Part shown: piece after piece, positions 54,007 through 64,000 of the stretch
How the letters are laid out: each line of letters begins with the position of its first letter
How positions within the stretch are numbered: position 1 is the first letter of the stretch
Origin: Phaeodactylum tricornutum CCAP 1055/1
Taxonomy: Eukaryota > Bacillariophyta > Bacillariophyceae > Surirellales > Neidiaceae
Direction of reading: 5' to 3'
Length of the DNA: 64,000 nt
Assembly (NCBI RefSeq): GCF_000150955.2
Contig: NC_011693.1
Span: 124,001 to 188,000 of the forward strand
Program-made: the position numbers and the translations under genes
The notes under the pieces: model-generated
The model's database searches: none
The model's input: the letters and a program-made list of their open reading frames with translations, nothing else
Told to the model about the DNA's origin: nothing

Positions 54007-55466
54007 ATGAGACTTGCTGTTGTTAGTGCCACCGGTACGCTCGGTTTCTGCCGCTTGTTCCTCGGGATCCTGCAAGCCGCAATCTTGGCTTCGTTGACGT
54101 TCGCACACGCCGACGACATTGGCGACAATTCAATCTTTCAGTCCACAATGCTGGAGGCGCAATTGCCGAAACCCCTCTCGGACATGACGGCCACGTACTT
54201 GGGTAGCAGTGACGATGGGGTGTACATTGCCGGCGGCTGCGACGATCCGAACGGCAACGTCTTTGTGGATGATCCAGACTTTCCCGGATTCTCGTGCGGT
54301 TCCATTTCCGATACGCTCTACCGCTTCGACGTGTCGGAGAGCACCATTCGTGAAGTTGCAAAAATGCCACGACCGCGATACCGTCACGCCGCCTTTGGAA
54401 TCCAAGGCCGACTGTGGTTGGTTGGTGGACGGGATTTGAATGATGACATCGTGGTGGAAGTCGATGTGAGTACAGCTACTGTGCGTGGTAGAACCTTGCT
54501 ATTCATACCGTCATGGCTTCCCTCCGTGCTCGTGGCGCAGATTTGTGATTGCTGTCTTGCGTTGATTCTTTTTTTTACCTACGTCTCGCTTTCTCACCCG
54601 TATACTGGTTGCCGTTGTTACTTGCTGACTGTCCTTGGTGTTGCTCGATCCAGTCGTACGATACCGCTACTGATACTTGGACGACATTTACGGATCTTCC
54701 CGTCTCGCTCGCTACGAGTGATGTGGGAGGTTTCAGCCACGGCGACTATGGCTACATCGTCGGTGGATATAGTCAGGATTACAAGGCACAGGCCACGACC
54801 TGGCGGCTCTTGACCACCGCCGCACTCGTCAATAACTCCTTGGCGAACGACGATGCGGTCGAAATCGTCAATGGCCTGGCGGAAGCTCGTGGAGACGTGG
54901 CCGCGGCCTTTGACAACAACTTTGGCTACGTTTCGGGTGGCTTCACGGACGTGAACAAGTTTTGCGAGCCGCTCGCTTCCGTGTCGGCCTACAGCTTTGA
55001 CTCCGGAGAATGGAGTAGCCTGCCCGATTTGGCCTTTGCCCGGGGCGACAAGGGACTGGCAGCGTTTGACGGACACATCTACGCCCTAGGTGGAGAACGA
55101 CAAATTGAAAACATTTGTGCGGTGACCGCCGATACACCCGATCCGGGGGATTTGACCGTGGCGGTGGACGTAGCGGAACGTTTCGATCTGGGTGAAGGGA
55201 ACACCGAATGGACCTTATTGGACGATTTGCCCATTCATCGATTCCGATTTGCTGCCGTAGCAGTTCCTGCTCGACACGAAGTTCTCACGTTCGGTGGTCA
55301 ACAGGCGTACAATGCGGACTGTCAGTGTTTGGCTGCAACGACGGATATCGTTCAGTACAAGGAAGTTCCCCAGGAAAGCGGAACTTCGGATGCTGGACAT
55401 GGTTACTGGCTGCTGCCGATGAAAATGATTGTGTTTGCGATTACGTATATGACATTGATTGCGTAG
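54007..55466 (+). CDS. Secreted kelch-repeat protein, probably GPI-anchored
   Basis: Exons 54007-54465 and 54654-55466, joined in phase 0 over a 188-bp intron, encode 423 residues. The signal peptide (LGILQAAILASLTFAHA) starts the mature part DDIGDNS. Kelch blades follow, each with the paired glycines and the Tyr/Trp spacing of the family: GVYIAGGCDD, RLWLVGGRDL, SYDTATDTWTTFTDLP, GYIVGGYSQD, FGYVSGGFTD, HIYALGGERQ and EVLTFGGQQA. About six blades can be counted, enough for one beta-propeller. The C-terminus ends in a hydrophobic segment without a basic tail (MKMIVFAITYMTLIA), after a small-residue region, as in GPI-anchored proteins. A surface or wall adhesion role is inference. Confidence 0.85.
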
Positions 55467-55940
55467 TAGAATTCTCGTTTGTTTGGAATGTTACTGGCCA
55501 TACCGAGAAAGTTTCTTATATGTGAAACGACACAAACAGCGCTATCGGTATGTACTCGCAAACAAGACAATTTTTGTTAGTTGATTGGGGGCTAGCTCAC
55601 TGTCAGTTTGAAGCCATTTTAAGAGTACAAAGCATTTGACTGTAGCATAATAAATTTGTGCAACAAATTCTCTTGCATGTAAGGTAATGCCCCGTTTGGA
55701 TACACGCCTACGGATGCATTGCTATGCGTCATCGGAACAATGAAGGGCGATATAACACTCCCATTTCTCTCAAAACGCACACTATTTGAATTATAGCTAG
55801 CAAAACTGATGAGAAAACTGACAGTAACCAATCTTCTCGGGCAAATCGCTAAATGTCGTTCTCCGGAGTGTTTGCATTTCGTGCTGCTCCGAATGCTACT
55901 GCCGCAATCCACCGAGCCCAATCATACCGCTTGAAAGCGT
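55467..55940. other. Intergenic between convergent genes
   Basis: This stretch contains the 3' ends of the kelch and helicase genes. No other feature recognised. Confidence 0.5.
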
Positions 55941-58900
55941 CTACAAGTCCCATACATCCACTGCTGCGTTAACATCATCATCGCTGCGGAAATCGGCTGA
56001 AGATGTCGCACTCGCAAGCGTGGCTTTTGAAGGACTGTGTCGGAGAGGTTTCTGATCTTCGTCTTCCGAATCGTCCCAGTTTCCATCAGCGTTTGCCAGT
56101 TGTGCCAAATCTTCCTCCAGCGTCAAAGCTGGCGTTGAGTCGGCCATGTCTTCGTCTTCAGCGGCTTCTTCTCCGTTACCAACAATATGACCAGCGGCAT
56201 TCTTCTCCGCGCGCTCTAATCGACGTTCGGCATCCTTAAGCTGGGCCTGTTGGCGTTCCAACACGTCTTTGAGCATTTCTGCGGCTGTCGTTCCACCGCG
56301 AACGCGGCGGAGCTGTTCCGGGTCGTACCGGCCTCGTGGCATGCCTGGTTTATCCATATTGATGCCGTGAGCATCGGCCCAGGCCAACCAGGGCATCCAC
56401 GTATCAGGATCACCGCGGCGCAACGTATGCTCGTTTCCAATCACAATCAAAGCACGACGGGCACGGGTGAAGGAAACGTTTACACGCCTCCAATCAGATG
56501 TGAAACCAATACTGCCATAATCGTTACTACGAACCGCAGAGAAGACTACCGCTTCTTTTTCTCGACCTTGGAAACCGTCAACCGAAGCGACTTCAATAAA
56601 GGGGGGTCCGCTATCGGGTAAGATTCGCCGGATCATACGCCGAATTAACCGCGCCTGTGCCGCGTATGGAGTAACGACAGCAATATCCGATGCACTGCAC
56701 TGACCACCCTGCAAAAGTAACGATACGGCGTTGCAAGCCGCAGCCGCTTCCGCATCGTTATATTTACTGACGCCGTCGTCCATTTCGACTCCCTGAATTG
56801 GCAAGAACGCGACGGGAAATTCTTCACGAGGCCAGGGGAAACCCGCCAGCGGCCGACGTTCCGGTGCTGAGACACCGTTCCGCAAAAGACCTCCGTAGAA
56901 GAGATCCGACGGGAACATGGCAATACACGGATGCATACGATATTGCGTATCCAACATATAAGGCGGAACACCACAGGCTACCATCCGGGAAAATAAAGGA
57001 ACACCGTGACCTTCCTCCTCGGCCCGTGTACTGAGAACCGTCGGTGGTAATTGGCAGTGATCTCCCACCAGGACCAACTGACGGCAGCCACGCATAAGCG
57101 GCACCAGTACCGCAGGCTCGGTCGCTTGCGTGGCTTCGTCCAAAAGCACCCGATCAAACGTCATGGCGTCCAGAATATCGCCACCGGATCCAATACAAGT
57201 GCAACAAATAACTTGCGCTGTCTTGAGCTGCTTGATGCGTTCCTTGTGATTCGTGGCCGAATAAGCATTGTTACTGTTGCCGTTCGACGACGAATTGCCG
57301 TACGTCGAGGGCGGCCGATCGATGCAGAACCGCAACAACTCGGGACGAATCGCTTCGGGTCGTCCTAGACGCACCACTCGTAGTCCGACCGCTGCACACC
57401 CTTCCACCAGATTATCCACGGCAATGTTGGAATCGGACGTGGCGAGGATCGGGGTCGGGTTTTCTCCCTTTTCGGTGGCGGCCAAGGCCATGCGGGCCCA
57501 GTGTTGCAAAATGCGAATGGCAACAGCGGTTTTGCCCGTTCCGGGTGGACCCTGCACCAATGTTAACCGGTTGGTGGACGCGCCTTCGACGGCCAAACGC
57601 TGTGAGGCGTTGAGTCCTTCCAAAGCGCCGTACTTTTCCAAGGCCAAACGGGAGGCGGCCCGGATCGTATCCGGATCCAGGTCTTCGTGTTCGTCTTCGA
57701 CACTCCACGGAATGGCTTGACCGCACAACTCCGCCGTCGACGTCATTTGTCCTTTGGGCAACCGCCCCTGTTGAGCCCGCATAATGTTTTCGTCCATCGC
57801 GGTAATTGCCTTGATGAGTTCCGGACAGGCGCGTTTTAAATCCCGCGTGGCGGCGTCCTCCAGCGGACTGGCCATGGCGACGGCTGCCGACAACTGACGA
57901 TTGAACCCCATGCGATTGGCCAGTTTGTCCACACGGTACACGTTGTTCGGAATTTTCTCCGTGAGCGTCGCGTACAAACTAGTGTTGGTCTTGTCCTGCA
58001 GTCGGAGCACGGTGGGATTGGTGTTGATGACGGTCGCTTCCACCATGTTCCGGTCGAGTGATTCGGCCGACATGGGGTAGGGGCCGGCGTAGGGTAAAAT
58101 CGAGACGGCGTCCCCGGCTTGAATGCCACGATTCTCCAGGGTGTCCGGAACAAAGACACCGAGTTGTTCGCCGGGCACGACGACCAGTTCGGTCGGTTTC
58201 TTCCCACGCTGTAGCGTGGCGTCAACGACGCAGACGCCCGAGCGGACGAGGCGTTCGCAGGGTGCCGAGCAGATACGATCGCGCGCCGACGTGGCTTCTT
58301 CCAAAAACTCGAGCGCAATGCCCCGGACGATACGGAGAAAGTAGGTCCGTCGGGTCGGTGTATCAAAGAGGGTGGCGATGCATAGAGCGTTGATCATGTC
58401 GGCGGCGTGGTAGGCACTGGAATTGCGTAAATTCTGTGGCAAGCATACGAGGATGCGTTCCGTTTGCAAGGAGGAGAGTGTGCCAGGCACGGTACAATTG
58501 CGGAGACAGTACAAGGCGTCTTCAAACATGGCGGCCATGACGTAAGCTTTGATGACGGTTTCGAGTACGTGGGGATCGAGGGCAAAGTGATGATTTTGTC
58601 GATTGTGTAGTAGTTCGCGGAGTCGGGCTGGATCGGACTGGTCGACGCAATCGCGGACTTCTTGATTGAATCGGCGGGCGGCTTTTTGGTTGACCTTGGC
58701 GTCTTGCGAAAGTCCCTTGGTTTTGCGATTTTTGGAAACACGGTTGGGAACAATTTTGCTCGACGTCGCCTCGGCTTTGTCGAAGGTGTCGGAGGAATCG
58801 TCCCGACGCATCTTGACCTGGGTCGCCGCGGTAATACTGACTTGCTGTGCCGGAAGTGACTTGAGTACGTCGGTAGTGGTGGCCACGAGTGCGGGTGGTT

Positions 58901-59747
58901 CTTCCGGGGCCTCGGGTTCCGGTTCGTGTTCCGGTTGTTTCTTCTTCTTTTTCTTTTTCTGGGTGGACGTTTTCGAATTCGTGGGTGGAAGGGGCGGAAC
59001 CGAGTGAACTCCGTTGGTACCGTCGCCGTTGGTAGTTTGCGTCTCGTGTGCGTTGGCGTTCCCGTGGGCGGCAGCAGCGACAGCATTGTCGTGTGGATCG
59101 TTCACAATTGCGGATGGCGGATGCGAGTGCCGCGACAGAATGACCGGTACACCCTTGGAGGCAGTGCGATGCTTCGTTCGTGGAGGTGACGGAAGCAACA
59201 ACGTGGGAAGGTGTTGTGTAGGTTCCACCAGAGCCGGAGGCTGCGTGGAATTCGTCTCCCGTGGTGTGTTGGAGGGCACGGCATCACTGGCCACGGGCAC
59301 CCCGTCCCGTGACGGAGGCCCGCGGCGCGGACGATGACGTGCCGTGGATGGTGCTTTGGGTTTGGTCGATACTGGTGGTACCGATACCGATGGTCCTGGT
59401 TGGTGTGGTAGCACCTCGGGTTCGTGTACAACACAACCCTCACCGGACGATTCCGCGGAAGCTTGCGCCGGTGACTTCGCTCCGCGTCCGGATCTCCCCC
59501 GCCCGTGCGATCCCGAACGTCCTCCCCGTCGTCTCCGCGAGGGACTGTTGGTGTTGGTGGTGTTCGAAGGACGTTGTTCTCCCGGAACGCCTTCCGGAAC
59601 GCCTTCGGTCCGCGGTGTCCCCCGTCCGCGGCCTCGACGATTGTTCCGTCCGCGTCCCCGACCTCCGCCGTGACGACCGCTCGGTCCGGCAACGGCACGG
59701 GGATCGGCGGCAGCGGCAGGAACCGACGTACGATCACTCTCACTCAT
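55941..59747 (-). CDS. UPF1-like superfamily 1 RNA helicase with RG-rich N-terminus
   Basis: The frame opens with GTG, but the first ATG at 59747 gives 1268 residues in one exon. The first ~130 residues are Arg/Gly-rich (RHGGGRGRGRNNRRGRGRG), typical of RNA binding, followed by a long disordered part with a Lys run (KKKKKKK). The helicase core has all SF1B motifs: LVQGPPGTGKTAVAIRI (Walker A), DEATQATEPAVLVPL (motif II), LVGDHCQLPPTVLS (III), QYRMHP (IV), VTPYAAQARLIRRM, SVDGFQGREKEAVVFS (V) and DWRRVNVSFTRARRALIVIG (VI). Motifs II-III are closest to UPF1 among known members. However, the Cys/His-rich zinc region that binds UPF2 in true UPF1 is not seen. A role in RNA turnover, ribosome-linked processes or nucleic-acid repair is possible. 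Confidence 0.88.
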   Translation of the reverse strand: MSESDRTSVPAAAADPRAVAGPSGRHGGGRGRGRNNRRGRGRGTPRTEGVPEGVPGEQRPSNTTNTNSPSRRRRGGRSGSHGRGRSGRGAKSPAQASAESSGEGCVVHEPEVLPHQPGPSVSVPPVSTKPKAPSTARHRPRRGPPSRDGVPVASDAVPSNTPRETNSTQPPALVEPTQHLPTLLLPSPPRTKHRTASKGVPVILSRHSHPPSAIVNDPHDNAVAAAAHGNANAHETQTTNGDGTNGVHSVPPLPPTNSKTSTQKKKKKKKQPEHEPEPEAPEEPPALVATTTDVLKSLPAQQVSITAATQVKMRRDDSSDTFDKAEATSSKIVPNRVSKNRKTKGLSQDAKVNQKAARRFNQEVRDCVDQSDPARLRELLHNRQNHHFALDPHVLETVIKAYVMAAMFEDALYCLRNCTVPGTLSSLQTERILVCLPQNLRNSSAYHAADMINALCIATLFDTPTRRTYFLRIVRGIALEFLEEATSARDRICSAPCERLVRSGVCVVDATLQRGKKPTELVVVPGEQLGVFVPDTLENRGIQAGDAVSILPYAGPYPMSAESLDRNMVEATVINTNPTVLRLQDKTNTSLYATLTEKIPNNVYRVDKLANRMGFNRQLSAAVAMASPLEDAATRDLKRACPELIKAITAMDENIMRAQQGRLPKGQMTSTAELCGQAIPWSVEDEHEDLDPDTIRAASRLALEKYGALEGLNASQRLAVEGASTNRLTLVQGPPGTGKTAVAIRILQHWARMALAATEKGENPTPILATSDSNIAVDNLVEGCAAVGLRVVRLGRPEAIRPELLRFCIDRPPSTYGNSSSNGNSNNAYSATNHKERIKQLKTAQVICCTCIGSGGDILDAMTFDRVLLDEATQATEPAVLVPLMRGCRQLVLVGDHCQLPPTVLSTRAEEEGHGVPLFSRMVACGVPPYMLDTQYRMHPCIAMFPSDLFYGGLLRNGVSAPERRPLAGFPWPREEFPVAFLPIQGVEMDDGVSKYNDAEAAAACNAVSLLLQGGQCSASDIAVVTPYAAQARLIRRMIRRILPDSGPPFIEVASVDGFQGREKEAVVFSAVRSNDYGSIGFTSDWRRVNVSFTRARRALIVIGNEHTLRRGDPDTWMPWLAWADAHGINMDKPGMPRGRYDPEQLRRVRGGTTAAEMLKDVLERQQAQLKDAERRLERAEKNAAGHIVGNGEEAAEDEDMADSTPALTLEEDLAQLANADGNWDDSEDEDQKPLRHSPSKATLASATSSADFRSDDDVNAAVDVWDL

Positions 59748-60925
59748 GCGGGGGGAAGGAAGCACAACACCAATACCCAGCGGACACTCTCCAACCAACA
59801 CACTGGTCGAGTAAGACTAGACTGAACAATGGACTGGACTGGACTGAACAATGGCAATCGAAAAGGTTGATGCGTCAAGGTATAGGAATGAATGAAAGTA
59901 TAGGTATGGATATATATACACACGTACAGCTACAACACACAAGGTATCGTGTTCTGTTGCTTACAAGGGTATATGTGTATGACACTCACACACACACAAA
60001 GCGCGAAGTGTACGGCAATGCTTGAACGACAATGCGGAAGCAACAGGTCCTACCGTGTGGGTGGGTGGTGGGTGGGTGTGGTTGGTGTGGGACAGAGGGA
60101 CGCGGAACGTCGTCGTCGTCTCTCCACCAGACTTGCTTGCTTACTTGACCCCGCCACCAAGGAGGGGTTTCGTCTATGACAGGCGGACGGACCGAAACCT
60201 CCAGATTGGCCCGTATAACCAGTAATCTTTTTACGAACCACGTTACAGGCAAACCCCATCGGTCCGGTCCGGTCCGGTCCCGTCCGTGTGGGACCAAAGC
60301 TAGAAAAACCAAACCTCCAGCGTCTGTGATTCGTTACGTTAGCCCTAACTGTAACAAACATCACAATTAGCTACCAAGTTAGGTAGTTGGTTTTGTTTTA
60401 CAGTTATCTACAAAAGTATCGACCACTCCTCCATAAAGAGCCCGTGAGTGTAGACTGTAAAGTTTTCTACCACGTGGCGGACAGACGTAGTCTGCTTACG
60501 TTCATAGCGAAACGGGGGTGGGGTGTCTTTTTGAACTGTCAACACGAAGTGATTTATAATAATTGTAACTTTTACTGTTTTATTAATATTGGTTTTGCGA
60601 ATCTCCGCCACACTACTGTTCCAATATATTTTCCAGGAATGCCAACCTGACTGGGACTTGGAGACATTTACAGTTTTTCACAGTCAGGTTCCAAACATTT
60701 TGCTGGCAAGAGAGCAAGCAAACATTAGTACTACTAGTAGTACAGGACAGCAGGACCAATTCTACGTAAAATCTACGATCGATACTGGCGTTCCTTTCAA
60801 TCTGCACAACTGAGCTTGACAGTGACCCTCCCTTGTGCTTTTTTGTTCGTTCAATTCACTGTTACAAAGTTCAAGTCTTTCGAAGGCTTTCCGCTCATTG
60901 CGTGTTCTTATTGCCCTCATTCATT
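59748..60925. other. Intergenic: divergent promoter region
   Basis: About 1.2 kb between the helicase gene (minus) and the glycosyltransferase gene (plus). Short TATATA-CACA tracts lie at 59910-59941 and 59977-59999, and CGGTCCGGTCC-type repeats at 60258-60285. No supported gene. Confidence 0.5.
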
Positions 60926-62590
60926 ATGCTTGCCAATGTCGATTCTGGCACGGCCACGAAGGCGACATTCGGCAGGTTTCGTTCAAACCGGCACCCCACT
61001 AACAGAAAGCAACTTCAGCGTGCGGCTACGTCGCGATTCATCGCTCTTTGTGTGATGATGCTGGGTATGGGGTCCCTCTGGCAATCCCGATCTATACTTT
61101 CGTTGGTACTCTCAACATCTACCCAACAGGAGTCTGCAATTGATGCCATTCGCACCGACGTGGTCTCCAACAACATTGACACCGGCACCAGATATGAAAA
61201 AGACCCGATGCAATTTGCGGGGAGCTTGCAATCAGGAGGCAGCGCTGGAAAGACCAAAGATAATACAGAAACGCCAGTGACAGCCGCCGAGCGAGAGCGT
61301 TCAGTGCTGGCCTTAGAGCCACCCCCAACGAAGGTTACGGTCGAGGCGGATGATCCGTCAAATGCTGGCAACGAAAGTGAAACGACGTTTTCGTTGATGC
61401 AGCGTATCGAACATACGCCTCGAAACCTGACCAACATCCCAAAAATGCGAGTAGTACTTTGGCCTGACACGCAATCAGGCGTTCGAAACTCTGAGAGTTT
61501 TCACCTGACGGAAAACGGTATCAACGAGTCTGCCTATTTAACGCTGAGCAACGAGACATGGGACTTTCATTCCAATGTTGTGTGGGTGGGGGATATGGGA
61601 ATGGGTGGCCCTCGAAGACAATGGTGTGGAGCTTTTGGGGCACTGGCGAAACAGGCCAAAGACAAACGGCGTGTATCAAGACTCCCATTGCAGTGGCCTA
61701 TTTGTATTGTTGACTACGCTGACGGCCCCTCATTGCCACGGTGCGCGAATATCGAGGCGCAAGTAGGGGTTGAAAATGTTCGGTATTCCGTTCGATCCGT
61801 AGTGACTGGACGTAATTGGAATGAAACTATCGGATGGGTACAAGGCGGTGGTCGACTAAGTCTGAATAAAACATATGGTATCACATATCGGCAGGCATCG
61901 TATATGGTTCGGACAGACATGATCAAAGTCTTGGAAAACTCTCTTCGAGCGAGAAATATGAGCCTGGCCGATCCAATTGAGCGCATCGATCGGCCGGTTG
62001 ATGTTGCCCACTTCTGGCCCCACTCAAATTCATCGACAAATCAACAAGACCGACGCAGTGTGTTACATTTCCGATCCAAGCTACGTTCCAAGATTAGCGA
62101 TCTGGTCGTTGATCTTGGCAAGACCCAATCAAGTCTCAACGTCTTTGTTGGTCTCAAAGGGCACGCAAAGGAGAGTGGACGCACTGGAGTGCACACCGAC
62201 TACATGAATGCTCTACTTGCTTCAAAGATTGTCGTGGTGACACAACGAGACGAGTGGGAGGAACACTATCGACTTATGGAGGCAATCATTGGCGGTGCCA
62301 TGGTGATGACGGATCGCATGCTGACGTTACCAGCAGGCCTGCAGAACGGCACGTCCATAGTCGAGTTTGACAGTGCCGAGAGTCTCGTGTCACTGATCAG
62401 CTACTATCTGAGACATTCTGATGAGAGGCTGGAGATAGCCCGGGCAGCGCGGGACGTCGCTTTGCGAAAGCATCGTTCTTGGCATCGGATGGAAGAGATC
62501 ATCTTTGGTGAGAGTCTGTCAAATTGCAGCTTCCAGCACCCAAATAGCCCGTGCCCGTACGTTGCTCACGGCATCGATTCAAAGCGTTAA
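60926..62590 (+). CDS. Type II membrane glycosyltransferase-like protein (Glyco_trans_1_2 / CgeB-like C-terminus)
   Basis: The ATG at 60926 gives 554 residues; the upstream open frame from 60833 lacks an ATG of good context. A short basic N-terminus, one membrane helix (RFIALCVMMLGMGSL) and a Ser/Thr-rich stem place it as a Golgi-type II protein. The C-terminal region matches the donor-binding half of GT-B glycosyltransferases of the Glyco_trans_1_2 group: DYMNALLASKIVVVTQRDEW, HYRLMEAIIGGAMVMTD, TSIVEFDSAESLVSLISYYL and ARDVALRKHRSWHRMEEI. Many N-glycosylation sites (for example NGT, NES, NSS) fit a lumenal location. Donor and acceptor sugars are unknown. The middle part (HSNVVWVGDMGMGGPRRQW) is conserved-looking but not recognised. 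Confidence 0.75.
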   Translation: MLANVDSGTATKATFGRFRSNRHPTNRKQLQRAATSRFIALCVMMLGMGSLWQSRSILSLVLSTSTQQESAIDAIRTDVVSNNIDTGTRYEKDPMQFAGSLQSGGSAGKTKDNTETPVTAAERERSVLALEPPPTKVTVEADDPSNAGNESETTFSLMQRIEHTPRNLTNIPKMRVVLWPDTQSGVRNSESFHLTENGINESAYLTLSNETWDFHSNVVWVGDMGMGGPRRQWCGAFGALAKQAKDKRRVSRLPLQWPICIVDYADGPSLPRCANIEAQVGVENVRYSVRSVVTGRNWNETIGWVQGGGRLSLNKTYGITYRQASYMVRTDMIKVLENSLRARNMSLADPIERIDRPVDVAHFWPHSNSSTNQQDRRSVLHFRSKLRSKISDLVVDLGKTQSSLNVFVGLKGHAKESGRTGVHTDYMNALLASKIVVVTQRDEWEEHYRLMEAIIGGAMVMTDRMLTLPAGLQNGTSIVEFDSAESLVSLISYYLRHSDERLEIARAARDVALRKHRSWHRMEEIIFGESLSNCSFQHPNSPCPYVAHGIDSKR

Positions 62591-62966
62591 AAAGACATGC
62601 GCGAAAAGTTTCCAAAAGGAACGGAGCTTGTAAAGGGTCTGTTTATGGTTGTTGGCAAAGAGCCTTAAGATATGGCTTTGAGATACTGTGTGCACGAAAC
62701 TGATAGTGACGAAAACAGAAGCAGCAATTTGTCTCCAATGTACATTTTACAGCGGAACGGACTTAGCTTGCTTGAGGTGTCTATAGGCGACGATTGCAAT
62801 CTATTGAAGTGTTGGAAGGAGCCATTTACTGTTAAGCACACTGATATATGTCACACAATGAAGATCACTTTTTTCAAGCAACGAGTTGTCAAAATAACGA
62901 AACAAAAACTAATGTTGTGTCTAAAGCTTGATATTTATTTTAAATCTTACCATTAATGTCCATTGT
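62591..62966. other. Intergenic between convergent genes
   Basis: AT-rich stretch with the 3' ends of the glycosyltransferase and myosin genes. A 94-codon frame (62672-62956) has no recognisable features. Confidence 0.5.
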
Positions 62967-64000
62967 TCAACACCTTTCAATGAGACCAGCTTGGTCACGG
63001 ACTTCCTCCGTGGAGTTTGCTCGGTCTCGGGTTGTCTCCATTACTGTCGATGGTTCACGACTTTCCTGTAAGGCGTAAATATTCTTGACCCACAGGCCTT
63101 CTTTCACAACCCATTTAAAATTTCCGGTTGAAGCCGCTCCCTTCCCCCATTCACTACGTGGAACAGGATTGTGGATTGCATTTCTAATGCCGGATTCAGT
63201 CCATTTATCCACCAGTGAGTGATTCTGCCACGGACCACCCTTCTGGGGAGGTAACGCATGGCGGTATGGGCTGGCAGACGACAAGGCATTGTAGGCCGTC
63301 TCCACTGTGCCGCTGATATCATCGTCCAGATCGATATGGTGATGGCGACGCTGGAGCTCTTGCCGGAAAGCATTCCGGTAGGGTACGTAGGCGATACGTG
63401 CCAGGTACATCCGAAAGGTAGCGTTCAGGCTTGTTGCAGCCTTGTATTGTTCACAGGTTCTGATACGCTCCAGCGCTTCAAAGGCCGAATGGCGGAGAAA
63501 CACCTTGCTTTTCCCCATCTGAATACCTAAATTGGTGCATACATCCTCTTGCATTCCCCCGTATTTCCAAGCCGCTGACCTGCTGCTCCTTGACATGGTA
63601 ATCTCCTTTTGCTTGCCAAACTCCTTCTTCTCCACCAATTTTTGACGAGTCATGTGACCGCGAACTGGAGCCAAGCAAGGCTTACTGCTATGACTACTCT
63701 TTATTGACTGGGAACAGGAAGAAGGTATTGATTTACGGGTGCTGTGTATTTGAACGGAGGTTTTAGGATCCGTCGGCTTGGCAATTTCGATACCATCTTC
63801 AATTTGCTGGTGTTGTATCTTTACCTGCAAAATTTGGAGTAATTCTTTGCATCGTCGCGAGGCCTCGTCTTTGTTCTTTGTTATCGCTGTACCATCTGTG
63901 TTTGATACTTTAAAAAGCCGTCCTGGCCTTATGGCAGAAGGCGCAGAGAGAGGGTTGCCACTGCTAGAGTGTCTCAATCGCCCCCCTACTTTGTTCATTT
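62967..64000 (-). CDS. Myosin heavy chain, 3' part (motor end, IQ motif, short tail)
   Basis: About 343 residues to the stop at 62967; the frame is open at the right edge, so the motor lies outside. The region RPGRLFKVSN ... EASRRCKELLQIL resembles the converter, and MGKSKVFLRHSAFEALERIR is the motor-neck junction found in nearly all myosins. One IQ-like light-chain site follows (KAATSLNATFRMYLARIAY), then a short tail of ~130 residues without coiled coil or known cargo domain. Between KELLQILQ and MGKSKVFLR lie 102 extra codons (63519-63824) bounded by GT and AG: either an in-frame intron without stops or a basic, Ser/Lys-rich insert. The class cannot be told from this piece; diatom myosins are often of their own classes. 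Confidence 0.8.
   Translation of the reverse strand, partial: MNKVGGRLRHSSSGNPLSAPSAIRPGRLFKVSNTDGTAITKNKDEASRRCKELLQILQVKIQHQQIEDGIEIAKPTDPKTSVQIHSTRKSIPSSCSQSIKSSHSSKPCLAPVRGHMTRQKLVEKKEFGKQKEITMSRSSRSAAWKYGGMQEDVCTNLGIQMGKSKVFLRHSAFEALERIRTCEQYKAATSLNATFRMYLARIAYVPYRNAFRQELQRRHHHIDLDDDISGTVETAYNALSSASPYRHALPPQKGGPWQNHSLVDKWTESGIRNAIHNPVPRSEWGKGAASTGNFKWVVKEGLWVKNIYALQESREPSTVMETTRDRANSTEEVRDQAGLIERC

Noticed and set aside
58394-59086. 230-codon minus-strand frame inside the helicase gene
   Set aside because: It is a shadow frame of the low-complexity and N-terminal part of the helicase.
62672-62956. 94-codon frame between glycosyltransferase and myosin
   Set aside because: AT-rich 3' flanking DNA; no recognisable features in the translated product.

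Overview
This 64 kb window looks like nuclear DNA of a diatom; Phaeodactylum tricornutum is the best guess, but I could not confirm the species. The reasons are: many proteins begin with a signal peptide followed by an aromatic residue at the cleavage site (the ASAFAP-type signal that sends proteins into a secondary red plastid); introns are few, short (54-351 bp) and GT-AG; genes are compact and lie on both strands; and several families are typical of diatoms (a DUF6824-like regulator, a Lys/Ser/Pro-repeat secreted protein, a BEACH giant). I recognise 28 protein genes. I saw no rRNA, tRNA, CRISPR array or intact mobile element, and no virus-like fossil.

Layout. 1-7.5 kb: the 3' part of a neurobeachin/LRBA-class BEACH-WD40 gene. 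8-20.5 kb: a plastid- and lipid-related stretch with a thylakoid-lumen protein, two ELO fatty-acid elongase paralogs pointing away from each other, the chlorophyll-synthesis enzyme divinyl reductase, a one-helix LHC-like protein, a small plastid membrane protein, and an SQ-rich nuclear-type protein. 20.5-25.5 kb: an unknown membrane protein and a TBC RabGAP. 26.9-35.4 kb: a membrane nucleotide cyclase fused to a cyclic-nucleotide phosphodiesterase, a small mitochondrial membrane protein, an OMA1-type protease, and a nitrate transporter (NRT2/NNP) with one frameshift and an unusually long N-terminus. 36.9-51.8 kb: a silaffin-like secreted repeat protein, a cytochrome b6 haem-assembly factor (CCB1), an unknown protein, a plastid alpha/beta-hydrolase without its catalytic Ser and His, a plastid fasciclin protein, an ITP pyrophosphatase, a CREST-superfamily membrane protein, an EF-hand membrane protein, a plastid fibrillin and a DUF6824-like protein with a poly-Asn tract. 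51.8-54 kb: a gene-poor stretch with diverged repeats and a hairpin. 54-64 kb: a kelch surface protein, a UPF1-like helicase, a type II glycosyltransferase and the 3' end of a myosin.

Most neighbours share no obvious pathway, as is usual for a eukaryotic chromosome. The one loose theme is plastid function: about nine products carry a plastid-type presequence, covering chlorophyll synthesis, cytochrome b6f assembly, lipid globules and thylakoid proteins. The most unusual items are the cyclase-PDE fusion with an in-frame 54-nt GT-AG segment, the myosin with a 306-nt stop-free GT-AG segment inside its motor-neck junction, the inverted elongase pair, the frameshifted nitrate transporter and the catalytically empty hydrolase.
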